From: Streptomyces asoensis
GTDB lineage: Bacteria > Actinomycetota > Actinomycetes > Streptomycetales > Streptomycetaceae
Length of the DNA: 64,000 nt
Direction: 5' to 3'
Assembly: GCF_016860545.1 (NCBI RefSeq)
Contig: NZ_BNEB01000006.1
Location: 350,988-414,987, forward strand
In this document: positions 21,401 through 30,789 of the stretch, in pieces
How positions within the stretch are numbered: the first letter of the stretch is position 1
How the letters are laid out: each line of letters begins with the position of its first letter
Notes under the pieces: generated by a model
Database searches by the model: none
The model's input: the letters and a program-made list of their open reading frames with translations, nothing else
Told to the model about the DNA's origin: nothing
Position numbers and translations under genes: made by a program

Positions 21401-24400
21401 AGGCCGTCGCCCGTGTCGTCGCCGCCGGCCGGGAGGGGCCGGAACACCAGGCGCCCGACCGTGGCCACGGGGGCGCCCTCGGCGTCGGCGAGGGTGACGG
21501 TGACCGCGTCGTTCCCGGCGGCGCGCACCCGCACCCGCACCGCGGCGGGACCGACGGCGCGCAGGGTGACGTCGTGCCAGGAGAACGGCAGGTGGGTGCC
21601 CTCGCCGAGGAAGCCGCCGAAGCCGATGGCGTGCAGGGCGGCGTCCAGGAGGGCCGGGTGGACGCCGAACCGGGCGGCGTCCTGGTGCAGTTCGGGCGGG
21701 AGCGCGGCCTCCGCGTAGACGGTGTCGCCGAGCCGCCACGCGGAGCGCAGCCCCTGGAAGGCGGGGCCGAACCGGTAGGCGCCGCCCGGGACCGGCTCGT
21801 ACATCCCCGCGGTGTCCAGGCGCGCCGCGCCGGGCGGGGGCCACGCGGTGAGCGCCTCGCCGTCGGTGACGGGCCCGGGCGGGGCGAGGAAGGCGGTGGC
21901 GTGCCGGGTCCAGGGATCGCCGTCGGCGGCGTCGCCGGGACGGGCGTGCACGGTGAGGGCGCGCCGGCCGGCGTCGTCGGGGCCGTCGACCTCCACCTGG
22001 ACGTGGACGGCGCCGCGTGCGGGGACGGTGAGGGGGCTGTGCAGGGTCATCTCGGCGACGCCCGCGCAGCCGGTGCGCGCGGCGGCCTCCAAGGCGAGTT
22101 CCGCGAACGCGGTGCCGGGCACGAGGGCGGTCCCGCCCACGGCGTGGTCGGCGAGCCAGGGGTGGGTCTTGAGCGACAGCCGCCCGGTCAGCAGCAGCCG
22201 GTCCCCTTCGGCGAGCCGCACCGCGGCCCCGAGCAGGGGGTGTCCCGCGGAGGTGAGACCGAGGTCGCCCGCGTCGCCCGCATTGCGGTACTCGGCCTCC
22301 AGCCAGTAGTGCCGTCGCTGGAACGGGTAGGTCGGCAGGTCGGGAACGCGGCGGGCGCCGGTGCCCGCGAACACGGCGTCCCAGTCCACGGGCAGTCCGC
22401 GTGCGTGCCCCTCGGCGAGCGAGGTGAGGAAGCGCTCCGGGCCGCCCTCGTCGCGGCGCAGGGAGCCGAGCGCGACGGCGTCGGCCCCGGCGTCGTCGAA
22501 GATCTCCTGGAGGCCGACGGCCAGCACCGGGTGGGCGCTGCATTCGACGAAGAAGCGGATGCCGCCCGCCAGGAGGCCGCGCACGGTCTCCTCGAAGCGC
22601 ACGGTACGCCGGAGGTTGGTGTACCAGTACCCGGCGTCGAGCCCGGCCGTGTCGAGGGGGCCGGCGGTGACGGTGGAGTGGAAGGGGACGGCGCCGCCGC
22701 GCGGCCGGATGTCGTCCAGGGCGGTGAGGACCTCGTCGCGGATCGTCTCGACGTGGGCCGAGTGGGAGGCGTAGTCCACGGCGATGCGGCGGGCCCGCAC
22801 CCCGTCCGCCTCGCAGTCGGCCAGCAGCTCGTCGAGGGCTTCGGGGTCGCCCGAGACCACGGTGGAGGACGGCCCGTTGGCGGAGGCGATCCCGACGCGG
22901 CCCTCCCAGCGGGCGAGGCGCGCGGCGACGCGTCCCGCGGGCAGCGGCACGGACACCATGCCGCCGCGCCCGGACAGGCCCCCGGCGATGGCGCGGGCGC
23001 GCAGCGCCACGACCCTGGCCCCGTCCTCCAGGGACAGCGCCCCGGCGACCACGGCGGCGGCGATCTCGCCCTGGCTGTGCCCGATGACGGCGGCGGGCTC
23101 CACTCCGGCGGAGCGCCACAGCGCGGCCAGCGACACCATGACGGCCCACAGCGCCGACTGGACGACCACCACGTCGTCCAGCGACGCCGCGCCCTCGCCG
23201 CCGCGGACGGCGTCGATCACCGAGCAGCCGGTCCACGGGCGCAGGGCGGCGTCGCAGGCGGTGAGCCGCTGCGCGAACACCGGGGACGACTCCAGCAGCC
23301 CGGCCGCCATGCCCTGCCACTGGGACCCCTGGCCGGGGAAGACGAACGCCACGCGGGCCGCACCGGGCCGCGCGGTGCCGGTGACCACCCCGGCGGTGGG
23401 CTCGCCGCGGCGCACGGCTTCCAGGCCGGCGAGGGCGCGGGCGCGGTCGCCCGCGAGGACCACGGCGCGGTGTTCCAGGGCGGCGCGTCCGGTGGCCAGG
23501 GACCGGCCGATGTCGGTGTCGGGCACCTCGCCGCGGCGTTCCGCGAAGGCGGCGAGGCGCTCGGCCTGCGCGGCGAGGGCGGCCGGCGTCCTGGCGGACA
23601 GCACCCAGGGCACGACGGGCAGCGCGAGCGGGGGGCGGGCCGAAGCGCCGCTCCCGCCACCGCCGTCCGGGGGCGCGGCGCCGTCCTCGGGCTGCGGGGC
23701 CTCCTCCACGATCACGTGGGCGTTGGTGCCGCTGATGCCGAACGCGGACACGCCGGCGCGGCGCGGGCGGCCGTTGCGCTTCCAGGCCACGGGTTCGGTG
23801 AGCAGCGCGACCGCGCCGGAGGTCCAGTCGACGTGCGTGGAGGGGCGGTCCACGTGGAGGGTGCGCGGCAGCAGTTCGTTGCGCAGCGCCAGGACCATCT
23901 TCATGACCCCGGCCGCGCCCGCGGCGTGCGCGGTGTGCCCGAAGTTGGACTTGACCGAGCCGAGCCACAGGGGGCGTGCCGGGTCCCGGTCCCTGCCGTA
24001 CGTGGTGAGCAGGGCGCGGGCCTCGATGGGGTCGCCGAGGGTGGTCCCGGTGCCGTGCGCCTCGACGGCGTCCACCTCGGCGGGCGTCAGCCGGGCGTCG
24101 GCGAGGGCGTCGCGCACGACCCGCTCCTGGGAGGGGCCGTTGGGGGCGGTGAGGCCGTTGCTGGCGCCGTCCTGGTTGACGGCGGTGCCGCGGATCAGGG
24201 CGAGCACCGGGTGGCCGTTGCGCCGCGCGTCCGACAGGCGTTCCAGCAGCAGCATCCCGGCGCCCTCGGACGGCCCGAAGCCGTCGGCGGCGTCGGCGAA
24301 GGCCTTGCAGCGGCCGTCGGGCGCCAGGGCGCGCTGCCTGCTGAAGGCGATGAACCCCTGCGGCGTCGGCATCAGTGCGACGCCCCCGGCGAGCGCCATG

Positions 24401-25071
24401 GCGCACTCGCCCTGCCGCAGCGACCTGACGGCCAGGTGCAGGGCGACCAGGGAGGAGGAGCAGGCCGTGTCGACGGTGAGCGCGGGTCCCTCCATGCCGA
24501 AGGAGTAGGCGACCCGGCCGGAGATGACGCTGGCGAACGAGCCGACGCCGGTGTAGCCCTCCAGGCCTTCCGGCACGTACTGGTGGCCCGTCACGTAGTC
24601 GACGGTGGCGGCGCCCACGAAGACGCCCGTGCGGCTGCCCCGGACGGACCGCGGGTCGATGCCCGCCCGTTCGAACAGCTCCCACGACGTCTCCAGCAGC
24701 AGCCGCTGCTGCGGGTCCATGATCAGCGCCTCGCGGGCGTTGATGCCGAAGAAGTCGGCGTCGAACTCGCCCGCGTCGTGCAGGAACCCGCTCTCCCGCA
24801 CGTAGTTGCGGCCCTCCGCGTCCGGGTCCGGGTCGTACAGGGCCTCCAGGTCCCAGCCCCGGTCGACGGGGAACGGGGAGATGGCGTCGACGCCGGAGGC
24901 CAGCAGCTCCCACAGGGCCTCCGGGGTGTCGGCGGAGCCGGGGTAGCGGCAGGCCATGCTCACCACGGCGACCGGTTCGGGCTCCTCCAGCTCCTGGATG
25001 CGGCGGCGCGCCCTGCGCAGGTCGGCGGTGGCCCGCTTCAGGTAGTCCCGCAGCTTGTCTTCGCTGTTCAT
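18460..25071 (-). CDS. Type I PKS, module H: KS-AT-DH-ER-KR-ACP
   Basis: A 2203-residue fully reducing module. The KS (about 30-455) is intact. The AT (about 570-860) has GHSQGE and YASHS, predicting methylmalonyl-CoA. The DH has HAVGGTALVP (about 976) and HPALLDAALH, both complete. The ER (about 1437-1745) has LGMVP with Val at the position linked to 2R methyl groups. The KR (about 1761-1940) has GGTGTLGG and Tyr1908, but the catalytic Ser thirteen residues earlier is Ala1895 (YSAGAG). It carries TAD where B-type KRs have LDD. The ACP has DMGLDSL (about 2077). The C-terminus (DMDLEDLVRAALG) is a different docking type from the other subunits. A TTA codon lies at 20101-20103 (Leu1657). It should set C4-methyl and C5 methylene if the KR works. 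Confidence 0.95.
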   Translation of the reverse strand: MNSEDKLRDYLKRATADLRRARRRIQELEEPEPVAVVSMACRYPGSADTPEALWELLASGVDAISPFPVDRGWDLEALYDPDPDAEGRNYVRESGFLHDAGEFDADFFGINAREALIMDPQQRLLLETSWELFERAGIDPRSVRGSRTGVFVGAATVDYVTGHQYVPEGLEGYTGVGSFASVISGRVAYSFGMEGPALTVDTACSSSLVALHLAVRSLRQGECAMALAGGVALMPTPQGFIAFSRQRALAPDGRCKAFADAADGFGPSEGAGMLLLERLSDARRNGHPVLALIRGTAVNQDGASNGLTAPNGPSQERVVRDALADARLTPAEVDAVEAHGTGTTLGDPIEARALLTTYGRDRDPARPLWLGSVKSNFGHTAHAAGAAGVMKMVLALRNELLPRTLHVDRPSTHVDWTSGAVALLTEPVAWKRNGRPRRAGVSAFGISGTNAHVIVEEAPQPEDGAAPPDGGGGSGASARPPLALPVVPWVLSARTPAALAAQAERLAAFAERRGEVPDTDIGRSLATGRAALEHRAVVLAGDRARALAGLEAVRRGEPTAGVVTGTARPGAARVAFVFPGQGSQWQGMAAGLLESSPVFAQRLTACDAALRPWTGCSVIDAVRGGEGAASLDDVVVVQSALWAVMVSLAALWRSAGVEPAAVIGHSQGEIAAAVVAGALSLEDGARVVALRARAIAGGLSGRGGMVSVPLPAGRVAARLARWEGRVGIASANGPSSTVVSGDPEALDELLADCEADGVRARRIAVDYASHSAHVETIRDEVLTALDDIRPRGGAVPFHSTVTAGPLDTAGLDAGYWYTNLRRTVRFEETVRGLLAGGIRFFVECSAHPVLAVGLQEIFDDAGADAVALGSLRRDEGGPERFLTSLAEGHARGLPVDWDAVFAGTGARRVPDLPTYPFQRRHYWLEAEYRNAGDAGDLGLTSAGHPLLGAAVRLAEGDRLLLTGRLSLKTHPWLADHAVGGTALVPGTAFAELALEAAARTGCAGVAEMTLHSPLTVPARGAVHVQVEVDGPDDAGRRALTVHARPGDAADGDPWTRHATAFLAPPGPVTDGEALTAWPPPGAARLDTAGMYEPVPGGAYRFGPAFQGLRSAWRLGDTVYAEAALPPELHQDAARFGVHPALLDAALHAIGFGGFLGEGTHLPFSWHDVTLRAVGPAAVRVRVRAAGNDAVTVTLADAEGAPVATVGRLVFRPLPAGGDDTGDGLRDSLFHVDWAPLPVDAAAPSGAGWAVLGGDGHGLVPALRGAGVFAGAHRGPAELAAAVASGAPAPDVALLSCPSDPATVAADGLPAAVRRATEGVLRVVQEWLADDRLRGVVLAVVTRRAVAAGPGEDVEDLAHAGVWGLLRSAQMENPGRFLLVDLDGRDESRARAAAAVRAALTADEPQLALRLGAARVPRLARTPAGAFLVPPPGEAAWRLDTTGPGDLDRLALLPHPQALARLTDNQVRVSVRAAGVNFRDVLVGLGMVPSQERLGSEGAGVVTEVGPGVTGVAVGDRVMGLLPDPFGPVSVVDRRLVTRIPRGWTFEQAAGVPAAFLTAWFGLADLGGLREDETVLVHAATGGVGMAAVQLARYRGAEVFATAGEGKWDTLRRMGFDTGHIASSRTLDFEKKFHAATGGRGVDVVLNSLANEFTDASLRLLPRGGRFLEMGKTDIRDPHEVAERHPGVVYRPYDLIDAGADRIGEILDTLVRLFERRVLRPLPVRTWDVRRAPEAFRFMAQARHTGKLVLTVPRPPDPDGTVLVTGGTGTLGGILARHLVTAHGARHLLLAGRRGPQAPGADGLREDLLARGAHTVTVAACDTADREALSDLLASVPADRPLTAVVHAAGTTADGVLSSLTPQRLDDVLRPKADAAFHLHELTRESDLAAFVLYSAGAGVLGNPGQANYAAANTFLDALAHQRRAAGLPAVSLAWGYWAETSELTGRMDDSHVERMTRSGVLPIDAGHGMRLFDAARAAGEALLVPTRLDVSALRTGASTDVGPAMLRGLLGGRRQAPRQAARAGTAAVEARSLEARLAALPADEQRLLLEDLVRGHVAAVLGASGPEAVGAGRAFKDMGLDSLTAVELRNRLGAATGLTLPSTLVFDFPSPRELAGHLHQELAPDGAAAAADGPDPQEARVRALLATVPLARLRAGGLLDTLLGLAEEPAPGTTGPAPDRNAGAIADMDLEDLVRAALGGTGS

Positions 25072-25132
25072 CGGCTGTCACACCCATCCATGGCCGAGGT
25101 CCTCGGGTCGCTGTGTGGAAGGCAGGCCGTGG

Positions 25133-28100
25133 TCACGGCGTGTCCAGCTCGTCGTCGAGCAGTGCGAACAGCTCGCTGTCGGTGGCGTCGTCCAGTTCCT
25201 CGTCGCCACCGTCGGACGGCCGGGGCGCGCCGTTCCACCCGGCCAGCAGGGCCTGGAGCCTTTCCCGCACCCGGGCGCGGGTCGCGGTGTCGTCGTCGGG
25301 GACGGCGGCCAGTGCCTCCTCCAGCCGGTCCAGTTCGGCCAGGGCGGGTGGCGGCGCGGTCGTGGCGGCGGGCGCGAGCAGGTCGAGGAGGAGGGCGGCG
25401 GTGGCATTCAGCGTCGGGTGGTCGAAGACGAGGGTGGCGGGCAAGGTGAGGCCGGTGGCCGCACCGAGGCGGTTGCGCAGCTCCAGCGCGGTCAGCGAGT
25501 CGAAGCCGATCTCCTTGAACGGACGGTCGGGCTCGATGGCCTCCGGGGTCCCGTGGCCGAGGACCGACGCCACGTGGGCGCGGGTCAGCTCCACCAGCCG
25601 GTGCAGCTGCTCGTCCCGGGTGAGGCCGGCGAGCCGTGCCGCCCAGTCCGGCTCCTGCGGCCCGGTGCCGGGTGCGGACGCGGCCCGCTTGCCTGGCGCC
25701 GCCTTCACCAAGCCGCGCAGCATCCCGGACAGGGTGCCGTCGGCGGCACGGGAGCGCAGCGCGGCCGTGTCCAGGAGCACGGGCACCAGCAGCGCCTCGT
25801 CGGTGGCCGACGCGGCGTCGAACAGGGCGGTGCCCTCGTCCGGGGACAGCGCCAGGATGCCCGCGCGGGCGAACCGGTCCGTGTCCGCGCCTCCCGCCAT
25901 CTCGCTCGCCCCGGCCCACAGCCCCCAGGCCAGGGACAGACCGGCCAGGCCCGCCGCCCTGCGGTGCGCGGCGAGGGCGTCGAGGAAGGCGTTCGCGGCG
26001 GCGTAGTTCGGCTGGGCGAGGCTGCCGAGCACACCGGACGCGGAGGAGAACAGCACGAACGCGGCCAGGTCGGACTCCCGGGTGAGTTCGTGCAGGTTCG
26101 CCGCCGCCGTCACCTTGGGCGTGAAGACGTGCTCCACGTCCTGTGCTGTCAGGGCCTCCAGGGGCCGGTCGGCGAGCGCCCCGGCGGCGTGCAGGACGGC
26201 CGTCAGGGGCCGGTCGGCGGGAACGGCGGCCAGCACCCGCGCCAGCGCCTCGCGGTCCGCGGCGTCGCACGCCTCCACGGACACCGTCGCCCCGAGCGAG
26301 GACAGTTCGCGTTCCAGGGCCTCGGCGCCGTCCGCGTCGCGGCCGCGGCGGCTCACCAGCAGCAGGTGGCGCACACCGTGCTGCTTGACCAGGTGGCGGG
26401 CGAGGACCCGGCCGAGCGCGCCGGTACCGCCGGTGATCAGCACGGTGCCGTCGGGGTCCCAGACGGCCCGTGCCGCGGCGGGCGCGGTGGCCGCCGGGCG
26501 GATCCTGGGCACCAGGACCACACCCGCGCGCAGGGCCGTCTCGGGCTCGCCCGAGGCGACGACGGCGGGCACGGCGTCCGGCAGGACCGCCAGCGAACCG
26601 TCGTCCCCGTCCAGATCCAGCAGCCCGAACCGGCCCGGGTGGGCGGCCGTCGCGGAGCGGAGCAGGCCCCACGCGGCGGCGTGCGCCAGGTCCACCGCGC
26701 CGTCCCCGGGGCCGGCCGCGACCGCGCCCCTGGTCACCACCAGCAGCCGCGCTCCGGCGAACCGCTCGTCGGCGAGCCAGCGCTGCACGACCGCCAGCAG
26801 GCCCGTGACCGCCTCCAGGGCGTGCCGCGCCACGGCACCGTCCTTCGCGGGCGCCACGCCACCGTGGGACACCACGGTCAGCTCCGGCAGCGGCAGTCCC
26901 GCGTCCACGGCACCGGCCAGCGCGTCCAGGTCGTCGTACGTCTGCGGGTACGCGCCCGCCTCCTCCAGCACGTCGGTCACCCCGAGCGGGTCGTCGCCCA
27001 GCACCACCCAGTCGGCGGTCTGCCCGGGCGCCGGCACCGGCGTCCATTCCACCCGGTACAGCGCGTCCCGGACGCCGTCCGCGCCACGGCGCAGTTCCTC
27101 GGGGGCCACCGCGCGCGCGGCCACCGCCTCCACGGTGCCGACCGGGCGGCCTGACGCGTCGCCGAGGGTCACGGTGACGGCGCCGTCGTCCGAAGGCCTT
27201 ACGTGCACCCGCAGCTCGGTCGCTCCCATCGCGCGCAGCGACACGCCCGACCAGTCGGTCCACAGCACTCCGGAGCGCTCCTCCAGCCGGGCCGGCTGCA
27301 ACGCCGCGTCGAGCAGCGCCGGGTGGATCCCGTACCCGGCGGCCTGTCGCTCCTGATCGCCCGGCAGGGCCACCTCGGCGTACATCTCACGGCCCTGCCG
27401 CCACACCGCGCGCAGCCCGCGGAACGCCGGGCCGTAGCCCTGTCCGGCGTCGGCCGCGCGCTGGTGGAAGTTGGCGACGCTGACCGGCTGGGCCCCCGGG
27501 GGCGGCCACTGCGCGAGCCTCTCGACGGTCCCGGCATCGTCGGCAGCCCCGGTCCGTCGGGCGCCGTCGGGAACCAGCCGGGCGGTGGCGTACCGCACCC
27601 ACGGCGTCCCGTCCTCCTGCGTCCCCGGCCGTGCGTGGACGCCCAGTTCACGCGCGCCGTCCTCGTCCGGCGCGCCCACGGACAGCTGGACCTGCACCCC
27701 GCCGCTCTCCGGCACCACCAGCGGCGCCTCCACGGTCAGGCTCTCGACGACCTCGGCCCCGGCCCGCTCACCGGCGTGCAGGGCGAGCTCCGCGAACGCG
27801 GCACCGGTCAGCACCGGTGTGCCCTGCACGGCGTGGTCGGCCAGCCAGGGGTGGGCGTGGAGCGACAGCCGCCCGGTCAGCAGCAGTTGGTCGCCGCCCG
27901 CCACCTCGACGGCCGCGCCCAGCAGCGGATGTCCCGCGTCCGCGAGCCCGAGCCCGGCCGGGTCACCGGCCCCGGCGGGGCCGGACTCCAGCCAGTACCG
28001 CTGCCGCTGGAAGGCGTACGAGGGAAGGTCGAGCCGGCGGTCGGCGCCGGTGCCGGCGAAGAGGGTGTGCCAGTCGACGGCCAGGCCGCGGACGTAGCCC

Positions 28101-30784
28101 TCGGCGAGGGAGGTCAAGAAGCGCTCCGGGCCGCCTTCGTCGCGGCGGAGGGTGCCGAGCGCGACAGCCTGGGCGTCCGCGACGTCGTCGAACGTCTCCT
28201 GCATGCCGACGGTCAGAACGGGGTGAGGACTGCATTCCACGAAATAGCCGAAGCCGTCCGCCAGCAACTCACGGACCGTGGCGTCGAACCGCACCTCCTG
28301 ACGCAGGTTCGTCACCCAATAACCGGCGTCCAGATCGCCGGTGTCGATCACCGAGCCCAAGACAGTGGAGTAGAAGGGCACTTCAGCGGCACGGGGTTCA
28401 ATGTCCGCGAGGGCCTCGATGACCTGCTCCCGGATCAACTCCACCTGCGCGGAGTGGGAGGCGTAATCCACCGCGATACGACGCGCCCGTATCCCTTCGC
28501 CGTCACAGGCGGCCATCAAATCGTCCAAAGCCACCGGCTCACCCGAAACCACCGTCGAAGAAGGGCCGTTGACCGAGGCGATCGAGATCCGCTCACCCCA
28601 GCCCGCGATCAACTCCCGTACCCGGTCCGCACCCGCGGCCACCGACACCATGCCACCATGACCGGACAGGCTCCGCGCGATCGCCCTCGCCCGCAACACG
28701 ACCACCCGGGCACCGTCCTGCACCGACAGAGCGCCCGCCACCACAGCAGCAGCGATCTCCCCCTGCGAATGCCCGATCACCGCCCCCGGCTCGATGCCCA
28801 CCGAACGCCACACCGCCGCCAGCGACACCATCACCGCCCACAACGACGCCTGAACAACCACCACATCGTCAAGAGAGGCAGCCGTCGGCAGACCCCGGAC
28901 GACCTCGGTCACCGACCAGTCCACCAACGAAGACAGCGCCGCGTCACACTCCTGAAGCCGCTCCCGGAACACCGGAGAGGACTCCCACAACCCCGCCCCC
29001 ATCCCGAGCCACTGGGACCCCTGCCCCGGGAACACGAACACCACCCGCGGCGCCCCGGACAGCACCGTGCCGGGCACTACGTCGGCCGTGGGAACGCCTT
29101 CGCCCAGAGCGGTCAGCGCGGTGTGGATGCTTCCCGCGTCGGTCGCCAGCAGGACCGCACGGTGGTCGAGAGCGCCCCGGGAGAGGGCCAGGGTGGCTCC
29201 CACGTCGAGCGGGGACGTGCCGGGGTGGTCGTCCAGGTAGGCGGAGAGGCGGGCGGCCTGGGCGTGCAGGGCTGCCGTCGTCCGACCGGACAGGGGCCAG
29301 GGGACGACGTCGCCGACCAGGCCGACCGGGTGCTCCCCGGTCGTGGTGGCGCCGACGCCCGTCGCGCCGGTCCCGTCGGTGCCGGGAGTCCCCGTGTCCT
29401 CCGGTGCCTCCTCCAGGATGACGTGGGCGTTGGTGCCGCTGATGCCGAACGCGGAGACGGCGGCGCGGCGCGCGCGGCCCCCCGGAGTGTCCCACGGACG
29501 GGCCTCGGTCAGCAGGCGCACCGTTCCCGGGGACCAGTCGACCTGTGGGGTCGGGGCGTCCACGTGCAGGGTGCGGGGCAGCGAGCGGTGGCGCAGAGCC
29601 TCGACGGTCTTGATCACGCCGGCGATGCCCGCGGCGGCCTGGGTGTGGCCGATGTTGGACTTCACCGAGCCCAGCCACAGCGGGTGTTCGGCCGGACGCT
29701 CCTTGCCGTAGACGGCGAGCAGGGCCTGGGCCTCGATGGGGTCGCCCAGGGTGGTGCCGGTGCCGTGCGCCTCCACGGCGTCCACGTCCGCCGGAGCGAG
29801 CCGGGCGTTGGCGAGGGCGGCCTCGATGACGCGTCGCTGGGAAGGGCCGTTGGGGGCGGTGAGGCCGTTGCTCGCACCGTCCTGGTTGACGGCCGAGCCC
29901 CGGACGACAGCGAGGACCCGGTGGCCGTGGCGCCGGGCGTCGCTCAGCCGTTCCAGCAGGACGAGACCGGCGCCCTCGGAGAAGCCGGTGCCGTCCGCGG
30001 CCTCGGCGAACGCCTTGCAGCGGGCGTCCGCGGCCAGGATCCGCTGCCTGCTGAACTCCACGAACTCCATCGGGCTCGGCATCACCATGGCCCCGCCCGC
30101 CAGCGCCAGGGAGGTCTCCCCCGCCCGCAGCGACTGCACCGCCCAGTGCAGCGCCACCAAGGAGGAGGAACACGCCGTGTCGATGGTCACCGCGGGCCCT
30201 TCCAGGCCGAAGGTGTAGGCGACCCGCCCGGACACGACGCTGTTCGCGGACCCGGTCATGGTGTAGCCCTCGAGACCGTCCGGGATGCGCTCCACGTCGG
30301 CGCCGTAACCGGTGTAGGAGGCACCGACGAAGACGCCGGTGTCGCTGCCCTTCAGCGAGAACGGGTCGATGCCCGCACGCTCGAACGCCTCGTAGGAGCA
30401 CTCCAGGACCAGTCGCTGCTGCGGGTCCATCGCCAGGGCCTCGCGCGGCGAGATGCCGAACAGTCCGGCGTCGAAGGCGGCCGCCCCGGCCACGAAGCCG
30501 CCCTCGGGCGCCAGCTCCCTGCCCTCCGGGTCCGTGAGCCGCAGGCTCGCCAGGTCCCAACCACGGTCCGTGGGGAAACCGGAGATGGCGTCACCGCCGC
30601 CCTCGACGAGCCGCCACAGGTCCTCGGGGGACTCCGTGCCGCCGGGGTAGCGGCAGGCCATGCCGACGACGGCGACCGGCTCGTGGTCCCGTTCCTCGAC
30701 CGAGCGCAGGCGGCGCTGCGTGCGGCGCAGGTCGGTCATGACCTTGTTGAGGTATTCCCGGAGTTTCTGCTCGTCGGTGGTCAT
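25133..30784 (-). CDS. Type I PKS, module G: KS-AT-DH(?)-KR-ACP
   Basis: A 1883-residue module. The start ATG at 30784 begins a standard docking helix (MTTDEQKLREYLNKVMTDLR), five bases after the previous stop; a longer frame upstream was rejected. The KS is intact (TACSSS). The AT (about 580-880) has YASHS near 775, predicting methylmalonyl-CoA. The DH-like domain has HAVQGTPVLT from His984: the conserved Pro of HxxxGxxxxP is Thr993, and the second motif reads DAALQ. There is no ER. The KR (about 1448-1620) has GGTGALGR, LAD in place of LDD (B-like) and Tyr about 1591 with its Ser. The ACP is near 1758 (EIGFDSL). If the DH is idle, the product is a C7 hydroxyl, which would allow hemiketal closure on the C3 ketone made by module I. 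Confidence 0.94.
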   Translation of the reverse strand: MTTDEQKLREYLNKVMTDLRRTQRRLRSVEERDHEPVAVVGMACRYPGGTESPEDLWRLVEGGGDAISGFPTDRGWDLASLRLTDPEGRELAPEGGFVAGAAAFDAGLFGISPREALAMDPQQRLVLECSYEAFERAGIDPFSLKGSDTGVFVGASYTGYGADVERIPDGLEGYTMTGSANSVVSGRVAYTFGLEGPAVTIDTACSSSLVALHWAVQSLRAGETSLALAGGAMVMPSPMEFVEFSRQRILAADARCKAFAEAADGTGFSEGAGLVLLERLSDARRHGHRVLAVVRGSAVNQDGASNGLTAPNGPSQRRVIEAALANARLAPADVDAVEAHGTGTTLGDPIEAQALLAVYGKERPAEHPLWLGSVKSNIGHTQAAAGIAGVIKTVEALRHRSLPRTLHVDAPTPQVDWSPGTVRLLTEARPWDTPGGRARRAAVSAFGISGTNAHVILEEAPEDTGTPGTDGTGATGVGATTTGEHPVGLVGDVVPWPLSGRTTAALHAQAARLSAYLDDHPGTSPLDVGATLALSRGALDHRAVLLATDAGSIHTALTALGEGVPTADVVPGTVLSGAPRVVFVFPGQGSQWLGMGAGLWESSPVFRERLQECDAALSSLVDWSVTEVVRGLPTAASLDDVVVVQASLWAVMVSLAAVWRSVGIEPGAVIGHSQGEIAAAVVAGALSVQDGARVVVLRARAIARSLSGHGGMVSVAAGADRVRELIAGWGERISIASVNGPSSTVVSGEPVALDDLMAACDGEGIRARRIAVDYASHSAQVELIREQVIEALADIEPRAAEVPFYSTVLGSVIDTGDLDAGYWVTNLRQEVRFDATVRELLADGFGYFVECSPHPVLTVGMQETFDDVADAQAVALGTLRRDEGGPERFLTSLAEGYVRGLAVDWHTLFAGTGADRRLDLPSYAFQRQRYWLESGPAGAGDPAGLGLADAGHPLLGAAVEVAGGDQLLLTGRLSLHAHPWLADHAVQGTPVLTGAAFAELALHAGERAGAEVVESLTVEAPLVVPESGGVQVQLSVGAPDEDGARELGVHARPGTQEDGTPWVRYATARLVPDGARRTGAADDAGTVERLAQWPPPGAQPVSVANFHQRAADAGQGYGPAFRGLRAVWRQGREMYAEVALPGDQERQAAGYGIHPALLDAALQPARLEERSGVLWTDWSGVSLRAMGATELRVHVRPSDDGAVTVTLGDASGRPVGTVEAVAARAVAPEELRRGADGVRDALYRVEWTPVPAPGQTADWVVLGDDPLGVTDVLEEAGAYPQTYDDLDALAGAVDAGLPLPELTVVSHGGVAPAKDGAVARHALEAVTGLLAVVQRWLADERFAGARLLVVTRGAVAAGPGDGAVDLAHAAAWGLLRSATAAHPGRFGLLDLDGDDGSLAVLPDAVPAVVASGEPETALRAGVVLVPRIRPAATAPAAARAVWDPDGTVLITGGTGALGRVLARHLVKQHGVRHLLLVSRRGRDADGAEALERELSSLGATVSVEACDAADREALARVLAAVPADRPLTAVLHAAGALADRPLEALTAQDVEHVFTPKVTAAANLHELTRESDLAAFVLFSSASGVLGSLAQPNYAAANAFLDALAAHRRAAGLAGLSLAWGLWAGASEMAGGADTDRFARAGILALSPDEGTALFDAASATDEALLVPVLLDTAALRSRAADGTLSGMLRGLVKAAPGKRAASAPGTGPQEPDWAARLAGLTRDEQLHRLVELTRAHVASVLGHGTPEAIEPDRPFKEIGFDSLTALELRNRLGAATGLTLPATLVFDHPTLNATAALLLDLLAPAATTAPPPALAELDRLEEALAAVPDDDTATRARVRERLQALLAGWNGAPRPSDGGDEELDDATDSELFALLDDELDTP

Positions 30785-30789
30785 GTCGG

